The notes: generated from the letters alone by a model not told the origin. A DNA stretch of 64,000 nt from an uncultured Eubacteriales bacterium (GCA_900315585.1 OMZP01000019.1:1-64000), one strand, 5' to 3'. Shown: positions 23,280 to 32,547, counted from the first letter of the stretch. Program-made: numbers and translations.

Positions 23280-23315
23280 AGGGGCAGGACTCATCAAAAG
23301 ACAAGGAAGCAAAAC

Positions 23316-25070
23316 ATGCTGAAATACCTGAAAAAATACCGGCTGGAGTGCGTGGTCGCGCCGCTGTTCAAGATGTTCGAGGCGCTGCTGGACCTGTTTG
23401 TGCCGCTGGTGGTGGCCTCCATCATCGACCGGGGCATCGGCGCGGGCAGCGCGGGCCACGTCTGGCGCATGAGCGGCCTGCTCGTCGGCCTGGCGGCGGT
23501 GGGCCTGGCGGCGGCCATCACGGCCCAGTACTTCGCGGCCAGGGCGGCCACCGGCTTTGCCGCGGACGTGCGCCACGCGCTGTTTGAAAAGCTGGCCTCC
23601 CTCAGCTATCCGGACGTGGACCGGCTGGGCGTGTCGGCCATGATCACCCGGATGACCAGCGACGTGAACCAGGCCCAGACGGGCGTGAACATGGCGCTGC
23701 GCCTGCTGCTGCGCTCGCCCTTCGTGGTGCTGGGGGCCATGGTGATGGCCTTCACCATCGACGTGCGCTGCGCGCTGATCTTCGCGCTGGTGATCGCCGC
23801 GCTGGGCGTCGTGGTGGGCGCCATCATGGCGGCGAACATCCCAATGATGCAGGGCGTGCAGCGACAGCTGGAGTCGGTGCTGGGCGCGACCCGGGAGAGC
23901 CTCACTGGGGCGCGGGTGATCCGGGCCTTCCGCCGGGAGGACGCGGAGTACCAGGCCTTCCGGGCCAAGAACCGGGAGCTCACCAGTCGCCAGCGGCGGG
24001 CCGGGTGGGTGTCGGCGCTTCTGAACCCCGTGACCTACGTCATCATCAACCTGGCGGTGATTTTGCTGGTGCGCCAGGGCGCGATCCGCGTGAACACCGG
24101 CGCGCTGACCACCGGCCAGGTGGTGGCGCTGTACAACTACATGAGCCAGATTTTGGTGGAGCTGATCAAGTTCGCGTCGCTGACCATCACCATCAACAAG
24201 GCCTGGGCCAGCTGGAAGCGCATCGCGGACGTGCTGGCGCTGACGCCGTCCATGGGCTATCCCGCCCGGACCGAAGGCGCGGCGAGCGCCGGGGCCCCGG
24301 CGGTGGCCTTTGACCACGTGACGCTGACCTATCCCGGCGCGGCGAGCCCCGCCCTGGAGGACATCGACTTCGCGGCGTATCCCGGCCAGACCGTGGGCAT
24401 CATCGGCGGCACCGGCTCCGGCAAGAGCTCGCTGGCGCGGCTGATCCCCCGGTTCTACGACGCCACCGAAGGCGCAGTGCGGGTGAACGGGGTGGACGTG
24501 CGGGACTACGACAAGGCCGACCTGCGGGGCAGGATCGGCGTGGTGCCCCAGAAGGCGTCGCTGTTCAAGGGCACGATCCGGGACAACCTGCGCTGGGGAC
24601 GCCCGGAGGCCGGGGACGACGCGCTGCTCGAGGCGGCGGAGATCGCCCAGGCTGCGGACGTGCTGGCGGCGAAGGGCGGGCTGGACGGCGAGGTGGACCC
24701 AAACGGCGGCAACCTCTCCGGCGGCCAGAAGCAGCGGCTCACCATCGCCCGGGCGCTGGTGCGGCGGCCCGAGATCCTCATCCTGGATGACAGCGCCTCG
24801 GCCCTGGACATGGCCACGGACGCGCGCCTGAGAAGGGCCCTCGCGGGGCTCGACTACCGGCCCACGGTGTTCATCATCTCCCAGCGGGCGGCCTCCATCC
24901 TGGCGGCAGACCTGATCCTGGTGCTGGACGACGGCAAAATCGTGGGCCGGGGCACCCATCGGGAGCTGTTGGAGACCTGCCCGATCTATCAGGAAATTTA
25001 CGCCTCCCAATTCGGCGGGCAGGACGGGCAACCGACTGTTGCCGCGATCAGAGAGGGGGCGACGGCATGA
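23316..25070 (+). CDS. Heterodimeric ABC exporter, subunit with degenerate nucleotide site
   Basis: The 584-residue half-transporter has six membrane helices (residues ~15-300) and an ATPase domain with Walker A GGTGSGKSS, signature LSGGQKQRL and Walker B LILDDSASALD. The catalytic Glu after Walker B is Asp, and the H-loop His is Gln (IISQR). These substitutions are typical of the inactive site in BmrC/YheI-like heterodimers. It pairs with the next gene. Substrates could be drugs, lipids or peptides. ATG 23316 follows CAAGGAAGC. The stop overlaps the next start as ATGA. Confidence 0.92.
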   Translation: MLKYLKKYRLECVVAPLFKMFEALLDLFVPLVVASIIDRGIGAGSAGHVWRMSGLLVGLAAVGLAAAITAQYFAARAATGFAADVRHALFEKLASLSYPDVDRLGVSAMITRMTSDVNQAQTGVNMALRLLLRSPFVVLGAMVMAFTIDVRCALIFALVIAALGVVVGAIMAANIPMMQGVQRQLESVLGATRESLTGARVIRAFRREDAEYQAFRAKNRELTSRQRRAGWVSALLNPVTYVIINLAVILLVRQGAIRVNTGALTTGQVVALYNYMSQILVELIKFASLTITINKAWASWKRIADVLALTPSMGYPARTEGAASAGAPAVAFDHVTLTYPGAASPALEDIDFAAYPGQTVGIIGGTGSGKSSLARLIPRFYDATEGAVRVNGVDVRDYDKADLRGRIGVVPQKASLFKGTIRDNLRWGRPEAGDDALLEAAEIAQAADVLAAKGGLDGEVDPNGGNLSGGQKQRLTIARALVRRPEILILDDSASALDMATDARLRRALAGLDYRPTVFIISQRAASILAADLILVLDDGKIVGRGTHRELLETCPIYQEIYASQFGGQDGQPTVAAIREGATA

Positions 25071-26842
25071 AGACGCCGAAGGCCTCCCGCAACCAGTTGA
25101 AGACGCTGAAAAAGGTGCTGAACCACATCGGCCGGTATCGCTGGCTGGTGCTGCTGTCGCTGCTGCTGTCCGCGGCCACGGTGGTGCTGACGCTGGTGGT
25201 GCCCATCCTGGTGGGCCGGGCCATCGACGGCATCATCGGGGCGGGGGAGGTGCGCTTTGACCTCATCTGGCCGCTGCTGTGGCGCATCGGCGTGTGCGTG
25301 GCGCTGACGGCGCTGGGCACCTGGGTGATGAACGTGGTGAACAACCGCATCACCTTCGACGTGGTGCGGGACCTTAGGGAGGAGGCGCTGGCGCACATCG
25401 CCCATCTGCCGCTTTCCTACATCGACAGCCATCCCCACGGCGAGACGGTGAGCCGGGTGATCGCCGACGCGGACGCCTTCGCCGACGGCCTGTTGATGGG
25501 CTTCACCCAGCTGTTCACGGGCGTTTTGACGATCCTGTTCACGCTGGCCTTCATGTTCACCCAGAGCCCGCTGATCACGCTGGTGGTGGTGGCGGTGACG
25601 CCACTGTCGCTGTTCGTGGCGCGGTTCATCGCCACCCGCACCTACGCCATGTTCCGCCAGCAATCCGAGACCCGGGGCGAGCAGACCGCCTTCATCGACG
25701 AGATGATCGGCGGGGTGAAGGTGATGCAGGCCTACGGGCGGGAGAAGATCGAGCTGGAACGCTTCGACGAGATCAACGAGCGGCTGAGGGGCTGCTCCCT
25801 GAAAGCCACGTTTTTCTCGTCGCTGACGAACCCCTCCACCCGGTTCGTGAACTCGGTGGTCTACGCGCTGGTGGCCCTCACCGGAGCGCTGGCGGCCCTT
25901 ATGCCGGGGAGCGCCATGACGGTGGGCATGCTGACGGCCTTCCTCAGCTACGCCAACCAGTACACCAAGCCCTTCAACGAGATCTCCGGCGTGGTGACGG
26001 AGCTGCAAAACGCCATCGCCTGCGCGGCGCGGCTGTTCGAGCTGATCGAGGCCCCGGCGGAGGCGCCGGACCCGGCGGGTGCCGAGCCCCTTGAGGACGT
26101 GAAGGGGAAGGTGGACTTTGAGCACGTGTACTTCTCCTACGTGCCGGAGAGGAAGCTGATCGAGGACTTTAACCTGTCCGTGGAGCCGGGCCAGCGGGTG
26201 GCCATCGTGGGGCCCACCGGCTGCGGCAAGACCACGCTGATCAACCTGCTGATGCGCTTCTACGACGCGGACGCGGGGTCCATCGCCGTGGAGGACCGGA
26301 AGCTGCCGGACATCCCCCGGCGCAGCCTGCGGGGCGCCTACGGCATGGTGCTCCAGGAGACCTGGCTCAAGCACGGTACCATCCGGGAGAACATCGCCAT
26401 GGGCAAGCCCGACGCCACGGAGGAGGAGATCGTGGCCGCGGCGAAGGCCTCCCACGCCCATTCCTTCATCCGCAGGCTGCCGGGCGGGTATGACAGCGTG
26501 ATCAGCGAGGACGGCGGCCAGCTGTCCCAGGGGCAGAAGCAGCTGCTGTGCATCGCGCGGGTGATGCTGCGCCTGCCGCCGATCCTGATCCTGGACGAGG
26601 CCACGAGCTCCATCGACACCCGCACGGAATTGAAGATCCAGTCTGCCTTCGCGAGGCTGATGACGGGGCGCACCTCCTTCATCGTGGCCCACCGCCTCTC
26701 CACCATCCGGGAGGCCGACGTGATCCTCGTGATGCGGGACGGGAAGATCATCGAGCAGGGGAACCACGAGAGCCTGCTGGCGCGGCAGGGCTTCTACGCG
26801 GAGCTGTACAACAGCCAGTTCGCGGGAGTGGAGGAAGCGTAA
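25067..26842 (+). CDS. Heterodimeric ABC exporter, catalytically competent subunit
   Basis: The 591-residue half-transporter has six membrane helices and a complete ATPase domain: Walker A GPTGCGKTT, Walker B LILDEATSSID with catalytic Glu, and H-loop IVAHR. Its signature is LSQGQ, a substitution at the second Gly seen in such heterodimers. Together with the preceding subunit it forms one consensus and one degenerate ATP site. It is translationally coupled (ATGA overlap) and followed by a terminator. Confidence 0.92.
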   Translation: MKTPKASRNQLKTLKKVLNHIGRYRWLVLLSLLLSAATVVLTLVVPILVGRAIDGIIGAGEVRFDLIWPLLWRIGVCVALTALGTWVMNVVNNRITFDVVRDLREEALAHIAHLPLSYIDSHPHGETVSRVIADADAFADGLLMGFTQLFTGVLTILFTLAFMFTQSPLITLVVVAVTPLSLFVARFIATRTYAMFRQQSETRGEQTAFIDEMIGGVKVMQAYGREKIELERFDEINERLRGCSLKATFFSSLTNPSTRFVNSVVYALVALTGALAALMPGSAMTVGMLTAFLSYANQYTKPFNEISGVVTELQNAIACAARLFELIEAPAEAPDPAGAEPLEDVKGKVDFEHVYFSYVPERKLIEDFNLSVEPGQRVAIVGPTGCGKTTLINLLMRFYDADAGSIAVEDRKLPDIPRRSLRGAYGMVLQETWLKHGTIRENIAMGKPDATEEEIVAAAKASHAHSFIRRLPGGYDSVISEDGGQLSQGQKQLLCIARVMLRLPPILILDEATSSIDTRTELKIQSAFARLMTGRTSFIVAHRLSTIREADVILVMRDGKIIEQGNHESLLARQGFYAELYNSQFAGVEEA

Positions 26843-26849
26843 AACGGAA

Positions 26850-26895
26850 TAAAAGCCTTCCCCAGCGCCGCAGGCGCGGTTCAGGGGAAGGCTTT
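26850..26895 (+). terminator. Terminator of the ABC exporter operon
   Basis: AAAGCCTTCCCC and GGGGAAGGCTTTAT pair, with a small internal GCGCC/GGCGC stem; flanking A and T runs make it bidirectional. Confidence 0.85.
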
Positions 26896-26906
26896 ATTTG
26901 TAATGC

Positions 26907-28070
26907 TTACCGCACCACCCTCGCCTCGATGTCGCCGCTGACGGTGCGGACGCTGATCTTCGGCTGGGGTTCGCCGGTGGCGGCGGTGCAGCGTTCGTCG
27001 AAGTCGATGCTGCCGGAGACGCTGTTGGCGGCGATGTCGTAGCCGCAGGGCAGGGGCTCCAGGCGGAGGTCCACGTCGCCGCTGGCGGTCTTGACGCGGG
27101 TGTCCCGGGCGATGCAGCGGGTCAGGTCCACGTCGCCGCTGGCGGTCTCCACGGCCAGCGACGGGTCGGCCTCCAGCTCGTCCAGGCGCACGTCGCCGCT
27201 GGCGGAGCGCACCTCAGCCGCGCCGGTGCGGCCGCGGTCCAGCTCGATGTCGCCGCTGGCGGAGGTGATGCTCGCTTCGTCGCTCTCCACATCCCTCAGC
27301 TCGATGTCGCCGCTGGCAGTCTGCACCCGCAGCCGACCCGACAGGTTAAGGCCCTTGCCAGAGAAATCGCCGCTGGCGGCGTGGGCCATTAAGTTGGTGG
27401 CGAGGACGTTCGTCAGCGTCACGTCGCCGCTGTGGGTGCGAATACTGATGCCGATGCCGCCCGCGCATTGGATGTCCTTCAGCTCGATGTCGCCGCTGGC
27501 GGTGATCAGCTGGGCTTTGGCAAAGGAAACGCCCGCCAGCTTCAGGTCGCTGCCGCCGCCCTCGAAGTCCAGCGCATCCTCGAGGCCGTCCGACAGCGCG
27601 ACGGTGACCCGCAGGTCCGGCTCGGTGATCAGCTGCTTCAGCCAGTGCAGGCTGAATTCAAAGCCGCGCACTTTCTCCTCCAGCCTGCGCTCCTGGACCA
27701 GGAGCGTGTCTCCGTCCATGCGCCACTCGAAGCGGTTGGGGTCGGAGAAGCGCAGCTGCGCCGCCGCGCCGTTTTCCAGAGGCTCGCGCACGACGGTCAC
27801 GTCGGCGTTGGCCACGCGGATGTTGAGGCTGCGCAGGGCTGAAACGGTCTCTGCAGAGTGACTTATCGGGGCTGCAGGTTTCAGATCCGCCAGCTCCTTC
27901 GCCAGCGCCGCCGGGCTGCCCAGCGCCGCCACGGCCTCCTCCTCCGGCACGCCCTCCTCCATGCGATCGTCGATCATCTCGCCGTAGTACTCCAGCAAGC
28001 GCGCCCGCTCCTGCTCGTTCAGGGCGGCGGTCAGCCGGTTCAGTTCCTCAAGGAAAGCCTGTTTCGTCAT
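26907..28070 (-). CDS. HAAS/DUF1700 + DUF4097 beta-helix protein
   Basis: The 387-residue protein starts with a HAAS/DUF1700-like helical region (residues 1-62; FLEELNRLTAAL, YYGEMIDDRMEEG) and continues with a DUF4097 right-handed beta-helix built of repeats with the consensus (T/S)ASGDIEL, seen about nine times. No signal peptide or membrane helix is visible, so it may be cytoplasmic or act at the membrane through partners. It overlaps the padR stop by 4 bp, and PadR-HAAS pairs are common in Firmicutes, where the HAAS protein is a partner of the PadR-type repressor in envelope-stress type circuits. The precise role is unknown. Confidence 0.85.
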   Translation of the reverse strand: MTKQAFLEELNRLTAALNEQERARLLEYYGEMIDDRMEEGVPEEEAVAALGSPAALAKELADLKPAAPISHSAETVSALRSLNIRVANADVTVVREPLENGAAAQLRFSDPNRFEWRMDGDTLLVQERRLEEKVRGFEFSLHWLKQLITEPDLRVTVALSDGLEDALDFEGGGSDLKLAGVSFAKAQLITASGDIELKDIQCAGGIGISIRTHSGDVTLTNVLATNLMAHAASGDFSGKGLNLSGRLRVQTASGDIELRDVESDEASITSASGDIELDRGRTGAAEVRSASGDVRLDELEADPSLAVETASGDVDLTRCIARDTRVKTASGDVDLRLEPLPCGYDIAANSVSGSIDFDERCTAATGEPQPKISVRTVSGDIEARVVR

Positions 28071-28384
28071 TTTCCCTCAACCTCCGCTTCGATTCGGCTC
28101 AGCGCCCGCAGCAGCTCCCGCCATTCATCCAGGAAGGCGTGGATGCGCCGCTCGCCGGCCTCTGTGATTTTGTAGTACTTGCGCAGCCTGCCGTTGTGCT
28201 CCACGGAATAGACCGTCACCTGGCCGCCGGCCTCCAGGCGCTTCAGGATCGGGTAGAGCGTGGATTCCGACACGGCGATGATTTCGCCCACGTCCCGCAC
28301 CAGCTGGTAGCCGTAGGAATCCCCCCGGCGCAGCACCGTCAGCACGCAGGCGTCCAACATGCCCCGCTTCAGCTGGACATCCAT
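28067..28384 (-). CDS. PadR-family transcriptional regulator
   Basis: The 105-residue protein has the PadR winged helix: QLKRGMLDACVLTVL, DSYGYQLVRDV, SESTLYPILKRLEAGG and YYKITEAGERRI. A short C-terminal helix for dimerisation follows. ATG 28384 is chosen because AGGAGGTGATCCC, a near-perfect Shine-Dalgarno, lies before it. It begins the operon with the DUF4097 gene. The promoter is covered by a long interrupted palindrome, so autorepression is likely. Confidence 0.93.
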   Translation of the reverse strand: MDVQLKRGMLDACVLTVLRRGDSYGYQLVRDVGEIIAVSESTLYPILKRLEAGGQVTVYSVEHNGRLRKYYKITEAGERRIHAFLDEWRELLRALSRIEAEVEGK

Positions 28385-28395
28385 GGGATCACCTC

Positions 28396-28438
28396 CTTGA
28401 CGTATGATATTATACAACGCATAGTATCATGTGTCAAG
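28396..28438 (-). promoter_or_regulatory. padR promoter and nested palindromic operator
   Basis: TTGACA (28432-28437) and TATAAT (28409-28414) on the minus strand are 17 bp apart. Inverted repeats CTTGAC-GT-ATGATA and TATCAT-GT-GTCAAG at 28396-28438 frame the whole promoter. Confidence 0.8.
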
Positions 28439-28445
28439 AGGTAAA

Positions 28446-28480
28446 TTCAGCTTGATCGAGTAATACTCGACCAAGCTGAA
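28446..28480 (-). terminator. 17-bp hairpin, terminator for the carboxypeptidase gene
   Basis: TTCAGCTTG... and ...CAAGCTGAA pair over 17 bp with a single-base loop. The only mismatch becomes a G-U wobble in the minus-strand RNA, followed by UUUACC, which supports minus-strand use. Confidence 0.65.
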
Positions 28481-28483
28481 AAC

Positions 28484-28715
28484 GAATTGCGCCTATGGCG
28501 CGTGAATTGACCCCGGTGCCGCGTCCCAATCCTCTGGATTGTGACGTCGGCAGTCCGGCAAAGCCGGACCAACTTTGCCTCCGGCAAAGTTGCCTTGGCC
28601 ATGAATTGCCCTGCGGGCATGAATTGCTGCGGCGCATTGGGAAAGGCGCAATTCAAATCATGGAGCGGAGCGAGAAATCATGCGCGAAGCGCAATTCATG
28701 GCGCAGCCAATTCAT
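28484..28715 (-). repeat. Hairpin-string repeat, copy B
   Basis: Reverse orientation of copy A with the same module order: GCGCC-TAT-GGCGC, a branched section with CAATCC-TCT-GGATTG, an extra CCGGCAAAGCCGG stem, GCCC-TGC-GGGC, GCGC-GAA-GCGC and GGC-TGC-GCC, joined by ATGAATT/AATTCAT. Stem bases co-vary with copy A. Confidence 0.9.
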
Positions 28716-28730
28716 CGAATGAATCCACAC

Positions 28731-29960
28731 TCAAAAATGCCCCATCCAATTCCTCCAAATCCGGTCCAGCGCCACCCCCTTGGCCTCCACGCCCTCGGCG
28801 GCGGCGACGGGGATTTGGGCGACGCTCCGTCCGTCCACGATCACGTTCACGCGGCCCACCACGTCCCCCGGCTGCACCGGCGCGGGCACGCTTTCCGGCA
28901 GGTCGGGGGAGAGCTCCACCCGCTGCTCGTCGCCCTTGTTCACCAGCAGGGTCAAGTCCCCGTCCAGTACCAGGCTCACGCCCTCCGCCTCGCCGCCGGT
29001 GACAGGCAGCTGGCCCCGCACCTTTGTGCCCTTCCGGGCGACAGGGTACTGGCGATAGTTGGCGAAGCCGTAGTCGAACAGCTGCTGGGCCAGGGCGAAG
29101 CGTTCCTTGCCGGAGGCCGCGCCCAGCACCACGGCGATCAGCCGCATCCCGCCCCGGCGGGCTGTGGCCGCGACGCAGTAGCCCGCCTCGTTGGTGGAGC
29201 CGGTCTTGCCGCCGTCGCAGCCGTCGTACAGCTTTAAGAGCTTGTTGGTGTTCACCAGCTGGGTCGTGCGGCCGTCGCCGTGGTCGATGTCCTCCATCCA
29301 GACGGTGGAGAAGTCGTAGTAGAGGTCCCGGGCGAACACCTCCCGGGCCATGACGGCCACGTCCCGGGCGGTGGTGTGCTGGCCCTCGGCGGGCAGACCG
29401 GTGCAGTTGACGAAGCGGCTGTTCGCCATGCCCAAGGCCTCGGCCCGGCGGTTCATGGCCTCGGCGCAGAGGGCTTCGCTGCCGTACATCGCCTCCGCCA
29501 GGGCCACCGCCGCGTCGTTGGCGCTGCCTACGATCATGCACTTCAGGAGGGTTGAGACGCTCTGGCGCTCGCCCACGTCCAGCAGCACCTGGCTGCCGCC
29601 CATGCCCGCGGCGCTGTCGGAGACGGTGATGGCGTCGGAGAGGGCAATGCGGCCTGCCTCGAGCTGCTCCAGGGTCAAGAGGATCGTCATCACCTTTGTC
29701 ACCGAGGCCACGGGCCGGGGGGAATCCGCGTTCATCTGGAAGATGATCTGCCCGCTGTCCGCCTCCATCAGCAGCGCCGCCGCGCAGTTCAGGCGCATGG
29801 GCGGGTTTTCCAGCAGCGGGGCCTGGGAGATGGGCGGCAGCGCCGGCGGGGCCTCGGTGGGCGCGGGGGTGGGGGAGAGGGAGAGGTCCAGCTCCTGGGC
29901 GCGGGCGAGGGGAAGGAGCAGCAGGAAGAGGGTCAGCAGGGCGGCGAGCGTTTTGCGCAT
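28731..29960 (-). CDS. D-alanyl-D-alanine carboxypeptidase (peptidase S11, DacF-like)
   Basis: The 409-residue secreted penicillin-binding protein trims the terminal D-Ala of peptidoglycan stems. After a signal peptide (LLTLFLLLLPLARA) and a Pro-rich stretch, it has SVTK (Ser86, SxxK), SAND (SxN) in VGSANDAAVALAE and KTG in DGGKTGSTNEAG. The C-terminal PBP5-type beta domain (residues ~300-395) is present, but no amphipathic anchor helix is obvious at the extreme C-terminus. ATG 29960 follows CCGGAGGTTTTTTCT. Monocistronic, its 3' end runs into hairpin-string copy B. Confidence 0.93.
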   Translation of the reverse strand: MRKTLAALLTLFLLLLPLARAQELDLSLSPTPAPTEAPPALPPISQAPLLENPPMRLNCAAALLMEADSGQIIFQMNADSPRPVASVTKVMTILLTLEQLEAGRIALSDAITVSDSAAGMGGSQVLLDVGERQSVSTLLKCMIVGSANDAAVALAEAMYGSEALCAEAMNRRAEALGMANSRFVNCTGLPAEGQHTTARDVAVMAREVFARDLYYDFSTVWMEDIDHGDGRTTQLVNTNKLLKLYDGCDGGKTGSTNEAGYCVAATARRGGMRLIAVVLGAASGKERFALAQQLFDYGFANYRQYPVARKGTKVRGQLPVTGGEAEGVSLVLDGDLTLLVNKGDEQRVELSPDLPESVPAPVQPGDVVGRVNVIVDGRSVAQIPVAAAEGVEAKGVALDRIWRNWMGHF

Positions 29961-30015
29961 AGAAAAAACCTCCGGCATTTGATGTCCATTGCTTCATCAT
30001 GTGCGGGAGGGGAGG

Positions 30016-30050
30016 AAAAAAGAACGGCCCCCGCGAGTGCGGGGGCCGCC
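30016..30050 (-). terminator. Terminator of the sugar ABC operon
   Basis: GGCCCCCGC and GCGGGGGCC pair around GAGT; on the minus strand the stem is followed by GTTCTTTTTT. Confidence 0.9.
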
Positions 30051-30082
30051 GTTCGGCTTCATTCAGATGTCAGGCTTCTGAA

Positions 30083-31552
30083 TTATTCGGCCTTCCAAGC
30101 ATCGTACTGAGCCTGGAACTCGGCCAGAACATCCTGATAGCCAGCGGCATCCAGCTCGGACTGATACTGGGCGATGTAGTCGTCCACAGCGTCAGCGGGC
30201 ACGCCGCCGTTCTCCAGAGCGAAGCCATACTGCTCGAACAGGTTCGCGCAAGCGGTGTAAGCGGCCTCGACGGGAGCCTTGTCGAAACGGAAGCCAGCCG
30301 CGCAGGAGGTGTTGGCGCCACCGTTGAAGTCCTTGTACAGGTCGGCCTTGTTGTCGGGCTCGTTGTCCAGGGGGGTGACGATGGTAGCGGAAGCGGACTC
30401 CCACATGGAGTGGTTGTACTTGTCAGAGTGCTGGGTCACGTGCTGGATCTCCTGGCCCTCAGCCTGGGTGTACTCGAAGTCCTCGCCCTCGATGCCGAAG
30501 GTGTAGAGGTCAGCCAGCTTGCTGTCGGTGTACAGCAGGCCCAGGAAGTCGATGCAAGCCTTCGCCTCGGCTTCGGTGCTGTTGGCGGTGACGCAGTAGC
30601 AGCTGCCCAGAGCGGAGGTGCTGTGCGCGTAACGCTCGGTGGCGGGCTGCATGACAACCTCCTGGTTGTAGCGGCTGTTGGCCTCGGCGTTCACGGGGAT
30701 GTCGGTCCACCAGGAGATGGCCCAATCCTGGGTCTGGGTGGTGGTGTCGGTGGTGGTCTTGGTCACTTCGTCCTCAGAGATATAGCCCTTCTCGGCCCAG
30801 TCGCCCATCAGCTTGCAGAACTCGGCGTACTCGGGAGTGAGGATGGTGTCAACCACTTCGTTGGTCTCGCGATCCACGGCGAAGAAGTTGGTGGCGGAGT
30901 TCGCGGTGAAGAAATCGAACTTGTCGATGTACCAGCGATAGAACATGGCGGTCTTCTGGGTCAGGAAGGGATACTTCAGACCAGCAGCCGCGGCGTCGGC
31001 CAGCATGGGCTCCAGGTCAGCCAGAGACTTCACGGAAGTGATGTCCCAGCCATATTCGTCGACCAGATCCTTGCGGAACATGAAGTCGTAGCCTTCCACG
31101 TTATCCTTGTACACGGGCACGAAGTAGTTCTTGCCGTCGTACTTGGTGGCTTCCCACTGGCCCTCGTCCATGGACTCATACAGAGCGGTGCCGGGCAGCA
31201 GGTCGGTGATGTCATAGACAGCGTTCATGGGAACCAGGTCGTTGGTGCCGATGGTGCCTTCCCAGGAAGCGGTCCACAGCAGGTTGATCTCGTTGTTGGC
31301 CAGGGCCAGGTTGGCCTTCTCGGTGTACTCACCGGAGCCGATGTCGGTCAGATGGATCTCGACATTGATCTTGTCAGCGATGTACTCGTTGATGGCATCC
31401 TCGACCTTCTTCACCTGAGCCTCGTCAGACTGGGCCAGGTTGAAGGTGCAACGATACACGTTGATGGCGGTCTTCTCGCCCTCGGCGGAAGCGACGACGA
31501 ACATCGACAGCGCCAGGCAGAGAACCAGTGCAAAGGTAAGCAGCTTCTTCAT
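30083..31552 (-). CDS. Extracellular solute-binding protein, carbohydrate ABC importer (DUF3502 type)
   Basis: The 489-residue protein has a signal peptide (MKKLLTFALVLCLALSMFVV, cleavage after ASA) and no lipobox Cys, so it is predicted soluble outside the membrane. It shows family-1 solute-binding features (DFMFRKDLVDEYGWDITSVK; ACIDFLGLLYTDSKLADLYTFG) and a C-terminal DUF3502-like part (GFRFDKAPVEAAYTACAN, DDYIAQYQSELDAAGY). It is the third gene of an operon with two LplB/YtcP-like permeases; substrates in this group are oligosaccharides or uronides. No ATPase gene is present; such systems commonly share MsmX-type ATPases. AGGAGGAT precedes the start. Confidence 0.9.
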   Translation of the reverse strand: MKKLLTFALVLCLALSMFVVASAEGEKTAINVYRCTFNLAQSDEAQVKKVEDAINEYIADKINVEIHLTDIGSGEYTEKANLALANNEINLLWTASWEGTIGTNDLVPMNAVYDITDLLPGTALYESMDEGQWEATKYDGKNYFVPVYKDNVEGYDFMFRKDLVDEYGWDITSVKSLADLEPMLADAAAAGLKYPFLTQKTAMFYRWYIDKFDFFTANSATNFFAVDRETNEVVDTILTPEYAEFCKLMGDWAEKGYISEDEVTKTTTDTTTQTQDWAISWWTDIPVNAEANSRYNQEVVMQPATERYAHSTSALGSCYCVTANSTEAEAKACIDFLGLLYTDSKLADLYTFGIEGEDFEYTQAEGQEIQHVTQHSDKYNHSMWESASATIVTPLDNEPDNKADLYKDFNGGANTSCAAGFRFDKAPVEAAYTACANLFEQYGFALENGGVPADAVDDYIAQYQSELDAAGYQDVLAEFQAQYDAWKAE

Positions 31553-31632
31553 GGTTATCCTCCTCTTGAAAATAGGGTTTTTATTTCATATGCCCGAAGC
31601 CGCGGGCATCTGAAACCATGGGAAAGGGGCGA

Positions 31633-32547
31633 TCAGCCCTTGACGGAACCGACGGTCAGGCCCTTCACGAAGTACTTCTGGAAGAAGGGATAGACCACCA
31701 TGATCGGGCCGATGACGACCACCACCGTGGCCATCGTCGAAGAATACTGGGGGATGGCGCCGCCCATGGCCGCGCGGGCCGTGGCGGGCACGTTGTTGTT
31801 GTTCAGCAGGAACTCGATGCTCTTCTGGATCTTGATCAGCAGCAGCTGCAGGGGCTGCTTGGAGGCGCTGTCGATGTAGAGCAGGGCGTTCTGCCAGTCG
31901 TTCCAGTAGGCCGTGGCCAGCATGAAGCCGACAGCCGCCAGGGCGGGCTTCATCAGGGGCAGCGTGATCTGGAAGAAGGTGCGGTAGTCGCCGGCGCCGT
32001 CGATGGTGGCGGCCTCCATCAGCTCGTAGGGGATGGAGTTGGCGATGTAAGTGCGCAGGATGATGACGTTCATCGTCGTCACGCACAGCGGCAGGATCAG
32101 CAGCAGCAGGTTGTCCTTCAGGCCGTACCAGCTGGTGAACACGATGTAGCCGGACAGCTGGCCGCCGTTGAACAGCATCGGGATCAGCAGGAAGATGGAC
32201 AGGAACTTGGTCAGCCTGAAATCCCGGCGGCTCATGGAGTAGGCGTACATGCTCATGATCAGCAGGCCCAGCAGCGTGCCCGCCACCGTGACGAAGATCG
32301 TGATGCCGTAGGACTGCAGCAGCTGCTGGCCGTAGCGCAGCACGCTGTTGATGCCGTTCATGCTCCAAACCTTCGGCAGGAAGGAGAAGCCGTTCTGGTT
32401 GATGTACATTTCATCGGTGAAGGCCGCGATGAAAACCAAGATCACCGGCGCCGCGAAGAACACGGTCACCAGAAACAGGATGAAGATCAGGATCCACTGG
32501 CCCACGCCGAAGCGGTCCTTCTTATAATTCGTTATCTGTTTCGCCAT
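31633..32547 (-). CDS. Carbohydrate ABC importer permease (LplC/YtcP type)
   Basis: The 304-residue membrane protein has six helices and the EAA loop YELMEAATIDGAGDYRTFF that contacts the ATPase, ending VYPFFQKYFVKGLTVGSVKG, a stretch characteristic of YtcP/LplC permeases. It lies 31 bp after the first permease gene, and the binding-protein gene follows 80 bp later. It forms a heterodimeric channel with the upstream permease. Confidence 0.93.
   Translation of the reverse strand: MAKQITNYKKDRFGVGQWILIFILFLVTVFFAAPVILVFIAAFTDEMYINQNGFSFLPKVWSMNGINSVLRYGQQLLQSYGITIFVTVAGTLLGLLIMSMYAYSMSRRDFRLTKFLSIFLLIPMLFNGGQLSGYIVFTSWYGLKDNLLLLILPLCVTTMNVIILRTYIANSIPYELMEAATIDGAGDYRTFFQITLPLMKPALAAVGFMLATAYWNDWQNALLYIDSASKQPLQLLLIKIQKSIEFLLNNNNVPATARAAMGGAIPQYSSTMATVVVVIGPIMVVYPFFQKYFVKGLTVGSVKG

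Noticed and set aside
23157-23315. Upstream extension of the first ABC exporter gene
   Set aside because: It passes through the promoter at 23251-23279; the ATG at 23316 has a good RBS.
28541-29002. Open frames over hairpin-string copy B and the dacF 3' end
   Set aside because: They cover repeat DNA and antisense; composition and absence of RBS argue against coding.
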